DNA of 7,986 nucleotides from JBHJGU01 sp050331475 (GCA_050331475.1 JBHJGU010000050.1:1-7986), one strand, 5' to 3'. Positions 1 through 6,939 are shown, counted from the stretch's first letter. The notes: a model not told the origin generated them from the letters alone. Made by a program: numbers and translations.

Positions 1-32
1 GTATCGACAACAGGGGCTCCTTCGCGCGGCAT
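1..32 (-). CDS. fliG: Probable 5' end of fliG (flagellar motor switch protein), truncated by the window edge
   Basis: An ATG at 32-30 on the minus strand lies 8 bases after the fliF stop codon and opens a frame that stays open to the window edge (MPREGAPVVD). A purine-rich GGTAGG just before it can serve as a weak ribosome binding site. FliG forms the rotor/switch ring on the cytoplasmic face of the FliF ring and follows fliF directly in Caulobacter and many other bacteria. Only ten codons are visible and they carry no diagnostic motif, so the identity rests on position and tight spacing. Another gene of the fliF operon is possible. Confidence 0.5.
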   Translation of the reverse strand, partial: MPREGAPVVD

Positions 33-40
33 AACCTACC

Positions 41-1666
41 TCACCGCTCGCTCATCCAGGTGCGCAGAATCGAGATCGATTCCTCCGGATGGCCTTGAAC
101 CACGTCCGTGACTTGGCGGACCGAGGACGCGCTCACCTGGCCCTCAATGCGCGCCACGTCGATGGTGTCGGGCGCCTCGACAGCGGGCGCGGGCAGGGCT
201 GCGGAATTCGGGCCTGAGAGCGCCGCCGCGCCGCCGCCGGAAATCGCGGCCAGTCCACCGCTCGTCGACGGGGTTGGATTGATGAGACTTTTCGCCAGGG
301 GCCGGGCCACGAACAGCACGATGGCGAGCCCGACCAACAGTAACACGGCGATTTCGCCCAGCCGCAGCAAATCGGCCTTTTGCAAGTTAAAGGGCAAGGG
401 GTTGATCACCAACGGCCGATCCACCGCCTCAGGCCGGGTGAATTGGACGTTGAGCACTTCTAACTGGTCCCCGCGCGCTTGATTGTACCCCATGGCGGTG
501 CGCACCAACGCGAGGATTTGGGCCATCTCGGCTTCCGAACGCTCGCGGTAGACCGGTTCGCCCTCCTCATCAAAGGTTGTCACCCCGTCCACGGCGACCG
601 CGACCGAGAGTTGGCGGATCGCGCCGACTTCGCGCACCTGGGTCCGGGTGGTCAGCGAGTTTTCGTAATTCACCACAGACCGGCTCGTCGTCGCCGCCCG
701 GCTGGAGCGCGTGCCCGAGCCGTCCTCAGAGGGGGGGGAGGTGTCGGGCAAATTGTCGCCGCTGGAGACATTGTCCAGGCCGTCCGCTTCGTTGTCCTCG
801 GACTGGTTCTCCACGGTTTCTTCGGAGACAATGACCTGGCCGTCGGGATCATAGATTTGCGCGGTCTCGGTGATCCGGTTGAAGTCCAGGTCCGCGGAGA
901 CCTGCACCCGTGCGGCGTTCGGGCCCACCACCGGGTCAAGAATATCCATAATGGCTTGGCGGATGCGTCGTTCGGTCGCGGATTTGCGATCCTCCAGGGC
1001 GACCCCGGCGATGTCGTCGGCATCCCCGCCCGCCAGCATACGCCCTTGCTCGTCGAGCACCGTGACGCGTTCGGCCTCAAGCCCGGGCACGGCGCTCGCG
1101 ACCAGATTACGGATCGCGCGGGCGGTGCGTTGGTCCACTCCGCCCGAACCTGCGGACACCATAATGGAGGCGGAGGGCGCGTCTTGGTCGCGATCAAAGA
1201 GCAGTCGTTCGTGCAACACCAGGTGCACGAGGGCGGTGCGGACCCCGCGAATGGCGCTGATCGTCCGCGTGAGTTCACCCTCTAACGCTCTGACGCGGTT
1301 GATGTTTTGAACAAAGCTCGTAGAGCCGAACGCGTCCTGCTCGTCAAAGATTTCATAGCCCAACGACCCCGAAATCGGCAACCCGTCTTGGGAAAGGCTG
1401 ATGCGCGCTTTGGCCACATGATCGGCTTCGACGAAAATCGTCGAGCCGTCGCCGCGTAAATCATAGGCTAGACCCATCGCGTCCAGGCGCTGGGTGATCT
1501 CCGCGGCGTCTTGCAGATCAAGCCCCGAATAAAGCAGCGCCATCGGCGCGCCGCCTAGCCGAAAGCCGATCATCAAAAGGGAAATCGCTACGCCCGCGGT
1601 CACCCCCGCCAGGGCGACCAGGCGCATCACGCCGAATTTTGCGATTTGCTCAAGCAGTGTGTTCAC
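41..1666 (-). CDS. fliF: Flagellar MS-ring protein FliF
   Basis: FliF is the inner-membrane protein that assembles first and forms the MS ring, which houses the flagellar export gate and carries the FliG rotor ring. The 541-residue product has the family's normal length and layout. A short cytoplasmic N-terminus is followed by membrane helix 1 (about 16-34), then a long periplasmic ring-building region. A low-complexity Ser/Asp/Glu-rich insert lies around residues 285-325, membrane helix 2 around 438-454, and then a Gly/Ala/Pro-rich cytoplasmic linker. The extreme C-terminus, GHPEESISILRTWMSER, matches the conserved FliG-binding tail. The start is GTG at 1666, preceded by a modest CAGGG. It is followed within 8 bases by a probable fliG start, so the two are likely co-transcribed. 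A run of eight C residues (coding strand) encodes Pro-Pro near residue 310. The product contains five lysines, unlike the exported proteins encoded nearby. Identification is secure. Confidence 0.97.
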   Translation of the reverse strand: MNTLLEQIAKFGVMRLVALAGVTAGVAISLLMIGFRLGGAPMALLYSGLDLQDAAEITQRLDAMGLAYDLRGDGSTIFVEADHVAKARISLSQDGLPISGSLGYEIFDEQDAFGSTSFVQNINRVRALEGELTRTISAIRGVRTALVHLVLHERLLFDRDQDAPSASIMVSAGSGGVDQRTARAIRNLVASAVPGLEAERVTVLDEQGRMLAGGDADDIAGVALEDRKSATERRIRQAIMDILDPVVGPNAARVQVSADLDFNRITETAQIYDPDGQVIVSEETVENQSEDNEADGLDNVSSGDNLPDTSPPSEDGSGTRSSRAATTSRSVVNYENSLTTRTQVREVGAIRQLSVAVAVDGVTTFDEEGEPVYRERSEAEMAQILALVRTAMGYNQARGDQLEVLNVQFTRPEAVDRPLVINPLPFNLQKADLLRLGEIAVLLLVGLAIVLFVARPLAKSLINPTPSTSGGLAAISGGGAAALSGPNSAALPAPAVEAPDTIDVARIEGQVSASSVRQVTDVVQGHPEESISILRTWMSER

Positions 1667-1699
1667 GGTTCGCCCTGCAGATCCGGCGCGCCCTGATCC

Positions 1700-1757
1700 C
1701 GTGGCGCGCGCTTGCTAGGCAGGAATTTCCCAGCTCTGCGTAACCGTTCCGTTAAAA
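1700..1757 (-). promoter_or_regulatory. Candidate fliF operon promoter with CtrA-box-like sequence
   Basis: On the minus strand, TTAACGGAACGGTTAC (1755-1740) resembles the CtrA box TTAA-N7-TTAAC, with the second half off by one base. About 21 bases further on is CCTAGCAA, which could act as a -10. Transcription would begin roughly 40-50 bases before the fliF GTG. In Caulobacter the fliF operon is an early, CtrA-dependent flagellar unit, which supports the assignment. The match is imperfect, so this is a candidate. No sigma-54 -24/-12 pair with correct spacing was found here. Confidence 0.35.
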
Positions 1758-1800
1758 AGCGAACGCGCCCGCGACGATCACGGGCGCGTTCCTCGTTTTT
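1754..1800. terminator. Bidirectional intrinsic terminator between sciP and fliF
   Basis: A perfect 11-base-pair inverted repeat, GAACGCGCCCG (1761-1771) and CGGGCGCGTTC (1781-1791), encloses a 9-base loop. It is followed by CTCGTTTTT on the plus strand and by GCTTTTT on the minus strand, so it can terminate in both directions. Its working direction is probably minus, ending the sciP transcript 30-60 bases after the sciP stop. The minus-strand T-run merges into the TTAAC of the candidate fliF promoter, so terminator and promoter adjoin. Confidence 0.85.
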
Positions 1801-1820
1801 CTCGTTTAGCGTTGATCGGC

Positions 1821-2099
1821 TTAAGCGCCGCGGTAATCCTGAACGCGGGTGGCGCGCAGGCCCGCCAAACCATGTTCTTCGATCGCCCGCTGCCAGCCGA
1901 GGAATTCCTCCACCGACAGGGTGTAACGTTTACAAGCCTCTTCCAACGAGATGAGCCCGCCGCGTACGGCGGCCACCACCTCCGCTTTTCGCCGGATCAC
2001 CCAGCGCTTGGTCGTCGGCTTCGGCAGGTTCGCCAAAGTCAACGGCGTGCCGTCAGGCCCCATCACCACGTTTTCTCGTTTCACTGTCTGCTCCGACAT
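1821..2099 (-). CDS. sciP: SciP-family regulator (DUF1153), inhibitor of CtrA-activated transcription
   Basis: This 92-residue protein is a clear SciP/DUF1153 homologue. In Caulobacter, SciP is a small helix-turn-helix protein that accumulates in G1 swarmer cells and represses CtrA-activated genes, including flagellar genes. The family core is visible: GPDGTPLTLANLP (14-26), then KRWVIRRKAEVVAAVRGGL (31-49), SLEEACKRYTLSVEEFLGWQ (51-70) and a C-terminal GLAGLRATRVQDYR. Residues about 32-75 form the helical DNA/CtrA-interaction region. The start is ATG at 2099; I see no strong Shine-Dalgarno directly before it. It sits alone between flgE and fliF on the same strand, with its own candidate promoter upstream and a strong terminator downstream, so it is probably a separate unit or partly read through from flgE. 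The length is normal. The precise regulatory role is inferred from the family. Confidence 0.93.
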   Translation of the reverse strand: MSEQTVKRENVVMGPDGTPLTLANLPKPTTKRWVIRRKAEVVAAVRGGLISLEEACKRYTLSVEEFLGWQRAIEEHGLAGLRATRVQDYRGA

Positions 2100-2150
2100 C
2101 GTCGACCCGCATCTCTCTGGTGCGGCGTTGAGCTTAGGGTCTCGGCTTCT

Positions 2151-2189
2151 AATAAACGCCTAAAGCGAGGCGAGAATCCCAAGGGATTC
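2151..2189 (-). other. Two adjacent small dyads in the sciP leader / flgE 3' region
   Basis: GAATCCC-AA-GGGATTC (2174-2189) is a perfect 7+7 dyad with only two bases between arms, which is more like a protein-binding operator than a stable RNA hairpin. Immediately next to it, CGCCT (2157-2161) pairs with AGGCG (2168-2172) around a 6-base loop. On the minus strand this second dyad is followed by TTTATT, like a weak terminator. Both lie between the flgE stop and the sciP start, and downstream of the candidate sciP promoter. They could end hook-operon transcription, bind a regulator or structure the sciP leader. Confidence 0.4.
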
Positions 2190-2192
2190 AAT

Positions 2193-2230
2193 AGGATAAA
2201 ATTTGAGCGGCCCCGCTAAGGATTAGCTAA
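2193..2230 (-). promoter_or_regulatory. Candidate sciP promoter with CtrA-like box
   Basis: On the minus strand, TTAGCTAATCCTTAGC (2230-2215) matches the TTAA-N7-TTAAC CtrA box with TTAG in both half-sites and exact 7-base spacing. About 15 bases downstream is TTATCCTAT (around 2199-2191), a reasonable -10 region. Transcription would start about 85-90 bases before the sciP ATG. CtrA control of sciP is known in Caulobacter. The box also contains the 8-base palindrome TTAGCTAA. It is supported by spacing and context but not proven. Confidence 0.45.
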
Positions 2231-2255
2231 CCCTCAGCCGAACCACCCAAAACGA

Positions 2256-3728
2256 TCAACCCAGGACCTGGATCAGTTCGGTTAACAGTTCGTCAGCGGT
2301 CTGCACGATCCGCGAGGCCGCGGAAAACGCCTGCTGAGCTTGGATCAAGCCGCTGAATTCTGTGGACAAGTCCACCGTGGAGGCCTCAAGCGCGTTCGGC
2401 GTGATCGCGCCGGCGCCGCCTTCGCCATTGGTGCGCAGGGTGAAGGCGCCGGAGGCCACGGTCACGGCGAAAGCGGTCCCGGGTACCGGCGCCAGACCGT
2501 CTGGATTGGGGAAGGTGGCCAGCGGGATCTGGAACAAGGGCCGCACCGCGCCGTTTTCAAAGCTGGCGACCAAGAAGCCGTCGGCGTCGACCTCAACGCC
2601 CGCCAAGTCGCCGAAATTCGCCCCATCCACGAAGGTGGAGATCAGCTCTGAAGGACTGTCGAATTGCGTCAGACCGCCCGCCGAGCCGGGGCCGCCAAAA
2701 TTGATCGTCACCGATTGCGCGCCGACACCGGCGGTCGGGGTGTTCGGACCCGGCGGGTTCGGGCCAGCGAATTGGAACTCGGTCGGACCCAAAGCGGCGG
2801 CGTTTTGGGAGGACAAGAAGTCCAATGTGAGGGGCAAGGTGGTGTTGGCCAAATCGATCTGTCCGGCGGTGTCGAACCGGACAATCCCGGTGGCGAGCTG
2901 GCCGTTGGCGCCGTCAAGGCCCGCGCCGGTGATGACGTCGGTCGGCGGTACGATGGAGATTTCCGCGTAGAACGCGTTCTGCCCGGCGAGTGGGCCGGCG
3001 GGATTGGTGGGGTCTTCCGGTCCTGCGGGGTCCGCGCGCAAAAACGAGAAGACGATTTCGCGCAATCCACCTTGGCTGTCGAAAATCTGCACCGAGCGTT
3101 GGAAGTCCGCCGTCACCGCGCCCGAGGACAGATTGTTCGCCGGATCGGAGGGGTCGAAGGTGGGCGGCGCGGCGGCGGCGGCGGACACGGGCGTGGACGC
3201 CTGTAAATTCGCGTCGAAAATGATGTTGGTCGTCGGCTCCGCGGTGCCGCCGATCGAGCCGATATTCACCGGCGCCAATTGGCTAATATCGGTCGTATTG
3301 TCCGTGACATCGCCGTTGGCGTCGACGGGAAAGCCTTGCAGGAAGAAGCCCGCGGAATTGACCAAGAACCCGTCTTCGTTCGGCAGGAAATTCCCAGCAC
3401 GCGTGAAATTGATGGGGTCCTGGGGGGTAAAGGTCGGTCCGTTGGTCACCACGAAAAATCCGTCCCCGGAAATGGCGAGGTCGGTGGGCGAGGTCGTCGC
3501 CTGCAGCAGGCCTTGGGCGGAGATGTTCTGACCCACCGTTGCGGACACGCCGGAGGCGTTAAATGCCGCCGTGCCCGGCAGATTGGCGTTCAGCGAATTA
3601 AAGTCCGCTTCGAACCGGCGGAAACCCACCGTGTTGACGTTGGCGATGTTGTCGGACAGCGCGGACAGCGCGCTGGAATTGGCGATCAGCGCGGCGTTGC
3701 CAGCGATGAGGGCTCCGTTCAGGGACAT
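2256..3728 (-). CDS. flgE: Flagellar hook protein FlgE
   Basis: FlgE is the exported subunit that polymerises into the hook, the universal joint between rod and filament. The 490-residue product has the conserved flagellar axial N-terminus, with SDNIANVNTVGFRR at 25-38, and the DLAISGDGFFVV stretch (83-94). It also has the FlgE/F/G-type segment FTRAGNFLPNEDGFLVNSAGFFLQGFPVD at 108-136. The C-terminal coiled segment, STEFSGLIQAQQAFSAASRIVQTADELL, is typical of hook and rod proteins. The middle is a variable, Gly/Pro/Ala-rich surface domain. The start is ATG at 3728, with a good AGGAGAG upstream. It is the third gene after fliK and flgD, 36 bases after flgD, so it is most likely expressed from the promoter ahead of fliK. 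The protein has no lysine, cysteine, histidine or tryptophan and one tyrosine. Identification is secure. Confidence 0.97.
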   Translation of the reverse strand: MSLNGALIAGNAALIANSSALSALSDNIANVNTVGFRRFEADFNSLNANLPGTAAFNASGVSATVGQNISAQGLLQATTSPTDLAISGDGFFVVTNGPTFTPQDPINFTRAGNFLPNEDGFLVNSAGFFLQGFPVDANGDVTDNTTDISQLAPVNIGSIGGTAEPTTNIIFDANLQASTPVSAAAAAPPTFDPSDPANNLSSGAVTADFQRSVQIFDSQGGLREIVFSFLRADPAGPEDPTNPAGPLAGQNAFYAEISIVPPTDVITGAGLDGANGQLATGIVRFDTAGQIDLANTTLPLTLDFLSSQNAAALGPTEFQFAGPNPPGPNTPTAGVGAQSVTINFGGPGSAGGLTQFDSPSELISTFVDGANFGDLAGVEVDADGFLVASFENGAVRPLFQIPLATFPNPDGLAPVPGTAFAVTVASGAFTLRTNGEGGAGAITPNALEASTVDLSTEFSGLIQAQQAFSAASRIVQTADELLTELIQVLG

Positions 3729-3764
3729 GGGTCTCTCCTCTTTGGGTTTTGTTCATTCAAGGCG

Positions 3765-4580
3765 TTAGACGACTTCGGGCAGGGGCTCTTCGGTGTCAGG
3801 TTCGTCCGCCGCCAAGTCCGTTTCCGTCTCCGGGTCCGCATCAGCTGGCGGGATCACCCCCGTTGGCACCGGTTGGAAGAACGGGTTGGGCGCGTTGGGT
3901 CCGGCGGCGCCGAAGGCGTTCACCGATTGAACGTCGGACAGCGCCACGGTGCGATCGCCGGTTAAGGTCAACAGCGCCGGGCTGGCGGTCAGATCCACGC
4001 CGACGACTTGGTCAGTGATGGATTGAGAAACGGGGATCGGCGCGCCAAACGCATCGGTCGCATTGACAGAGAGGCTGTATTCGCCCGGCGGCAGACGCTC
4101 GCCGTTCTCATCCAAGCCATTAAAGACGAACGTATTCTCGGTGATGTTCGGGTCGGCGAGGCCTTCGAACACGAGTAAGCCTTCCGAATTGAACACCTGC
4201 AGTTCGACCTGCGCGGCGGGGCTTTCGAGCGCGAAGTCGAAGCTTGTCGAGCCGGTGGGCCCTAAGAGTGCCGTGTCCCCAGGGACGGTGACGCTTTGGC
4301 CGAGCAATTGAATGGCGGTCTGGCCCGCCGCCGCGGTCTGCAAGTCGATGAGCGTTTCTAAGTTGGTGTTGGTGTTAATGGCCTGCTCGACGCCAGTGAA
4401 CTCCACCAACTGTCCGACGAATTCGTTGGAGTCGAGCGGATCAAGTGGGTCCTGGTTTTGGAGCTGCTCGGTGAGCAACAACAAGAAAGTGTCAAAGTTT
4501 TCAGCCAACGCCGCAGCGGACGTTGCGGCGTCGGTGGGCGCGGGCGCCGGGGCTAGCGGTGCTGCGGAAGTGAGCGCCAT
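3765..4580 (-). CDS. flgD: Flagellar hook assembly (hook-cap) protein FlgD
   Basis: FlgD is exported and forms a scaffold cap at the tip of the growing hook, where FlgE subunits are added. Residues 26-75 carry the conserved N-terminal FlgD region: FDTFLLLLTEQLQNQDPLDP, then NEFVGQLVEFTGVEQ. After a linker comes the beta-rich core, with VELQVFNSEGLLVFEG and ENTFVFNGLDENGERLPPGEYSLSV, typical of the FlgD Ig/FnIII-like domain. At 271 residues it is longer than many FlgD proteins because of a Pro-rich, strongly acidic C-terminal tail of about 40 residues. The start is ATG at 4580, preceded by AAGGAGA, which overlaps the fliK stop codon. The 11-base gap to fliK suggests translational coupling. The protein has no lysine and only two arginines. 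Identification is secure; the tail's role is unknown. Confidence 0.95.
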   Translation of the reverse strand: MALTSAAPLAPAPAPTDAATSAAALAENFDTFLLLLTEQLQNQDPLDPLDSNEFVGQLVEFTGVEQAINTNTNLETLIDLQTAAAGQTAIQLLGQSVTVPGDTALLGPTGSTSFDFALESPAAQVELQVFNSEGLLVFEGLADPNITENTFVFNGLDENGERLPPGEYSLSVNATDAFGAPIPVSQSITDQVVGVDLTASPALLTLTGDRTVALSDVQSVNAFGAAGPNAPNPFFQPVPTGVIPPADADPETETDLAADEPDTEEPLPEVV

Positions 4581-4591
4581 AAAACGTCTCC

Positions 4592-6844
4592 TTAGGCTTG
4601 AAGGTTAAGCCGGATCGGCTGAAGCAGGGCGACCCCGTCTTGGACGACGACGCGCGTGGTGTTCGGGTTCAAGGTTGGGGCAGGCGTGGGATCCTCGGTC
4701 CGCTCCGACGCGCTCGGCGCCGCGGTGAAGGCGGGTTCGGGCTCGTTTTGTCCGGGCTGATCGGCGAAATTGTCCGGGCTGTCCTCCAGCACAAACTCCA
4801 GCCCGTTCTCTTCGACTTCGAGCCCGGCTTCGTTCAGGGCCCGTTCCAGATCGCGGGACTGGCGTTGGAAATCAGCCAGAACGTCTGCGCGCTCGACCAC
4901 GATTTGCGCGCGCGCGCTGCGTTCGGCGCCGACGTCTAGGCGCACCTCAACCCGGCCCAACTCAGCTGGGTCCAAACGAATATCGAACACGGTTCGGCCT
5001 TGGGCCGCGCGGGCGGCCAGGGCTGCTGCGAACGGCGCCAGGGTGCGCGCCTCCACCGTCGGTCGGCCTTCCGCATTTGCGGTCAAGCCCGCATCATTGG
5101 TCTGAGCGGCGCCCGTGGACGGGTTCACCGGCTGGGTCCGATTGGCGGGGCTGGTCGCCGGATCAAGCGCCGCAGTTCGGGGCTCAGCGTCGGCGAGCGA
5201 GGCGCGCGCGGTCTCAAACGCCGTCTCCGACCGCGGCGTGGCCGGCTCAACGCTGGTTTGAGTTTGCGTCGCGGGTGTCGGCGCGGGTTCGGCGGCCGTT
5301 TCGACCGCGATGAGGCCGGGATCGGTCAAAGCGGCGTTCGGGGCGGGGTTCGGGTTAGCCGCGATCGGCGCCGCCGCGGTTGGGCTCGGCGCTGCTGGGT
5401 TGGCGGTTTGAGCGGCGGCGAAAGACAGCCCCGTTTGGGCGGGCGCATTGGGCGCTGGGGTTTGCGCGGGCGCCGCCGCGGGAGCGGGAGCGGGCGCCCC
5501 GTCTGGCTCGGGGACCGTATTCGCCGCCTGCGCTGGGCCATTGGCGGGCGATCGCCCGATCGGCGGGGTTGCAACACCAGCGAGCAAGCTCTCCCGAAGG
5601 CTTGCGACTTGGCTTTGGATCTGCGCCGGGCTCTGGCTCTGGCTCTGGGCGGCCCCGCCGCCGAGCGCCAGGTCTTGGAGCGGCGCGGCGACAGGCTCAC
5701 CCCCTTCGGCCAAGCTCGCGATCGAGCCGGGCGCTGAGACCCGATCCGCCAACGGCGTGGCCCGAGGATCGTTCGGCCCCAGCCCGTCGGTGAAGTTGGG
5801 GACCAGGCCGGCGAGCGGATTGGCGGGGGTCGCCGGCGATTGCGCCCCCGGCGCCGGGGGTTGCGCGTTCGGGGACGCGCCGAGCGGTTCGCCTAGGCGC
5901 GCGTCAGCGAGCGTCACCGGGTCGGCCAGCGGGGTGGCGGTGGGGGGGGGGTCAAACCCCTCCAGCGTCGGCGTCGTCGCCGCGGCTGCCGGGCCGCGGG
6001 CTTGGATCAGACCGGCGATAACGCCGCGCGCTTGATCAACGGCTTGGGCGATCGCCGTTGCGCGCTCCGCGGGCGTTTGCGCGGTCGCCGCCCGGTCCAG
6101 AAGATTGGCGAGCTGTTCGACAGACGCGGGCGGTGCGGTAGGCGCGCTTTCGGCCGCCGCTGCGGCTTGTGCGGCTGGGGCGAGGAGCGCATCCGCAAGG
6201 CTGAGGTCCGCTGTCAGACCCGGGGTCGCGGTGGGCGGCAGGGTCGGGGTCAAGCCCTCAAACGGTTGCTCCAGCGCGCTCGGGTCCGAGACGCCAGCGG
6301 CGGCGAGGGCGTCGTCTAAGCTGAGGTCCGCGGTCAGACCCGGGGTCGCGGTGGGCGGCAGGGCCGGGGTCAAGCCCGCAAGGGCGATGTCTTGCCCATC
6401 CGGAACCGAGACGCTGGGCGAGGGCGCGTCAGGCGCGGCCTCCAATAGCCCGGCGATCCGTTCCGCGAGCGTGGTGAGGGCGGTGATCGATCGTTCGGTG
6501 ACCTCGGGTTGACCGATGGCTGCGGCGGTCTGGGGCGGTTGCGCATTGATCAGCCGTTCGAGCGCACCCAACAAAGCCGCTTGAGCGGAGCCTGGACCTG
6601 GGTTGGCGCTGAAGTCTTGGCCCTCGGGAGGCGCGGTTTGCGGGTCAGGCGTAAAGGCCTCAGAGCCGCCTGCGTCTGCGCCTGGCCCGCCTTCTGGGGG
6701 CGCGCTGAAGCCGTCGCCGTCGGCAAACTCGCGCACCAGCGCCTCAAACCGCGCCGGCTCAAGGGGTTGAGCCGGGACGAGCCCCTCGCCTTGCAAAAAG
6801 TTTGGGATCAGCGTCGCGCCAAGCGCGACAGACGAAGCTCCCAT
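4592..6844 (-). CDS. fliK: Flagellar hook-length control protein FliK
   Basis: FliK is an exported ruler protein that measures hook length and switches the export apparatus from hook to filament substrates. The C-terminal quarter carries the Flg_hook domain, with the signature FDIRLDPAELGRVEVRL at about 620-636 and a following alpha/beta segment ending near GLEVEENGLEFVL. The remaining N-terminal 600 residues are disordered-looking, Ala/Pro/Gln/Thr-rich sequence, as expected for this poorly conserved family. At 750 residues it is long, consistent with a ruler domain. I chose ATG at 6844 over an in-frame GTG at 6850. The bases just before this ATG (AGTGGGTGATC) match the extended Shine-Dalgarno AGGAGGTGATC at 9 of 11 positions, with good spacing. 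It is the first gene of the fliK-flgD-flgE operon, behind a candidate sigma-54 promoter. It contains a C10 tract (coding strand), a 40-codon tandem duplication, and no lysine, cysteine, histidine or tryptophan. Confidence 0.94.
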   Translation of the reverse strand: MGASSVALGATLIPNFLQGEGLVPAQPLEPARFEALVREFADGDGFSAPPEGGPGADAGGSEAFTPDPQTAPPEGQDFSANPGPGSAQAALLGALERLINAQPPQTAAAIGQPEVTERSITALTTLAERIAGLLEAAPDAPSPSVSVPDGQDIALAGLTPALPPTATPGLTADLSLDDALAAAGVSDPSALEQPFEGLTPTLPPTATPGLTADLSLADALLAPAAQAAAAAESAPTAPPASVEQLANLLDRAATAQTPAERATAIAQAVDQARGVIAGLIQARGPAAAATTPTLEGFDPPPTATPLADPVTLADARLGEPLGASPNAQPPAPGAQSPATPANPLAGLVPNFTDGLGPNDPRATPLADRVSAPGSIASLAEGGEPVAAPLQDLALGGGAAQSQSQSPAQIQSQVASLRESLLAGVATPPIGRSPANGPAQAANTVPEPDGAPAPAPAAAPAQTPAPNAPAQTGLSFAAAQTANPAAPSPTAAAPIAANPNPAPNAALTDPGLIAVETAAEPAPTPATQTQTSVEPATPRSETAFETARASLADAEPRTAALDPATSPANRTQPVNPSTGAAQTNDAGLTANAEGRPTVEARTLAPFAAALAARAAQGRTVFDIRLDPAELGRVEVRLDVGAERSARAQIVVERADVLADFQRQSRDLERALNEAGLEVEENGLEFVLEDSPDNFADQPGQNEPEPAFTAAPSASERTEDPTPAPTLNPNTTRVVVQDGVALLQPIRLNLQA
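5942..5951. repeat. Ten-base G/C homopolymer inside fliK
   Basis: Ten consecutive G bases on the plus strand (C10 on the coding strand) encode three prolines near residue 300 of FliK, in a Pro/Thr/Ala-rich segment. Tracts of this length can slip during replication. A change of one base here would truncate FliK before its C-terminal Flg_hook domain. Confidence 0.9.
6200..6377. repeat. 120-base-period tandem duplication inside fliK
   Basis: Bases 6200-6257 and 6320-6377 are identical except at two positions (6212/6332 and 6244/6364), at an exact 120-base offset. They encode two copies of a segment with the shared core LPPTATPGLTADLSL, forming a 40-residue period. The segments between the copies are diverged but still partly alike. 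A weaker third relative, containing PPPTATPLADPVTLADA, lies downstream in the protein near the C10 tract. The offset is a multiple of three, so the frame is kept. This is direct sequence evidence for an in-frame duplication in the ruler region. Confidence 0.9.
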
Positions 6845-6874
6845 GATCACCCACTGTCTTTATTATACCAGCGC

Positions 6875-6905
6875 GGGCGGTTTTCGCCGTACCGGTTTTG
6901 CCGGG
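6875..6905 (-). promoter_or_regulatory. Two ftr-like activator elements in the fliK leader
   Basis: On the minus strand, CCCGGCAAAACCGG (6905-6892) and CGGCGAAAACCGCCC (6889-6875) share the core CGGC(A/G)AAAAC with partial dyad symmetry. They resemble the ftr elements bound by FlbD in Caulobacter. They lie downstream of the candidate sigma-54 start point, roughly +25 to +55. Downstream ftr elements are a known feature of the Caulobacter hook-operon/flaN divergent promoters. The resemblance to ftr is from memory; the repetition itself is visible. Confidence 0.5.
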
Positions 6906-6939
6906 CGATCGTCTTCGCGACCGCTTCGGGCCAAGGCTC

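Noticed and set aside
479..1285. Long plus-strand open frame opposite fliF
   Set aside because: It is antisense to a secure fliF gene in GC-rich sequence, has biased His/Arg/Gly-rich content and no family motif. It is a shadow frame.
3279..3965. Plus-strand open frame spanning flgE and the flgE-flgD gap
   Set aside because: Antisense to two secure genes and without recognisable domains.
5629..5650. Short CTCTGG-type triplicated hexamer in fliK
   Set aside because: Encodes Ser-Gln repeats in a disordered region; too short and in-frame to suggest a separate element.
5000..5737. Long Arg/Gly-rich plus-strand open frame opposite fliK
   Set aside because: Complement of Ala/Pro-rich fliK codons; low-complexity composition and no ribosome binding site support. 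Shadow frame.
6862..6867. Perfect TATAAT on the minus strand 17 bases before the fliK ATG
   Set aside because: No -35-like hexamer is found 16-18 bases upstream, the implied leader would be only about 11 bases, and a much better sigma-54 match lies further upstream. Probably chance.
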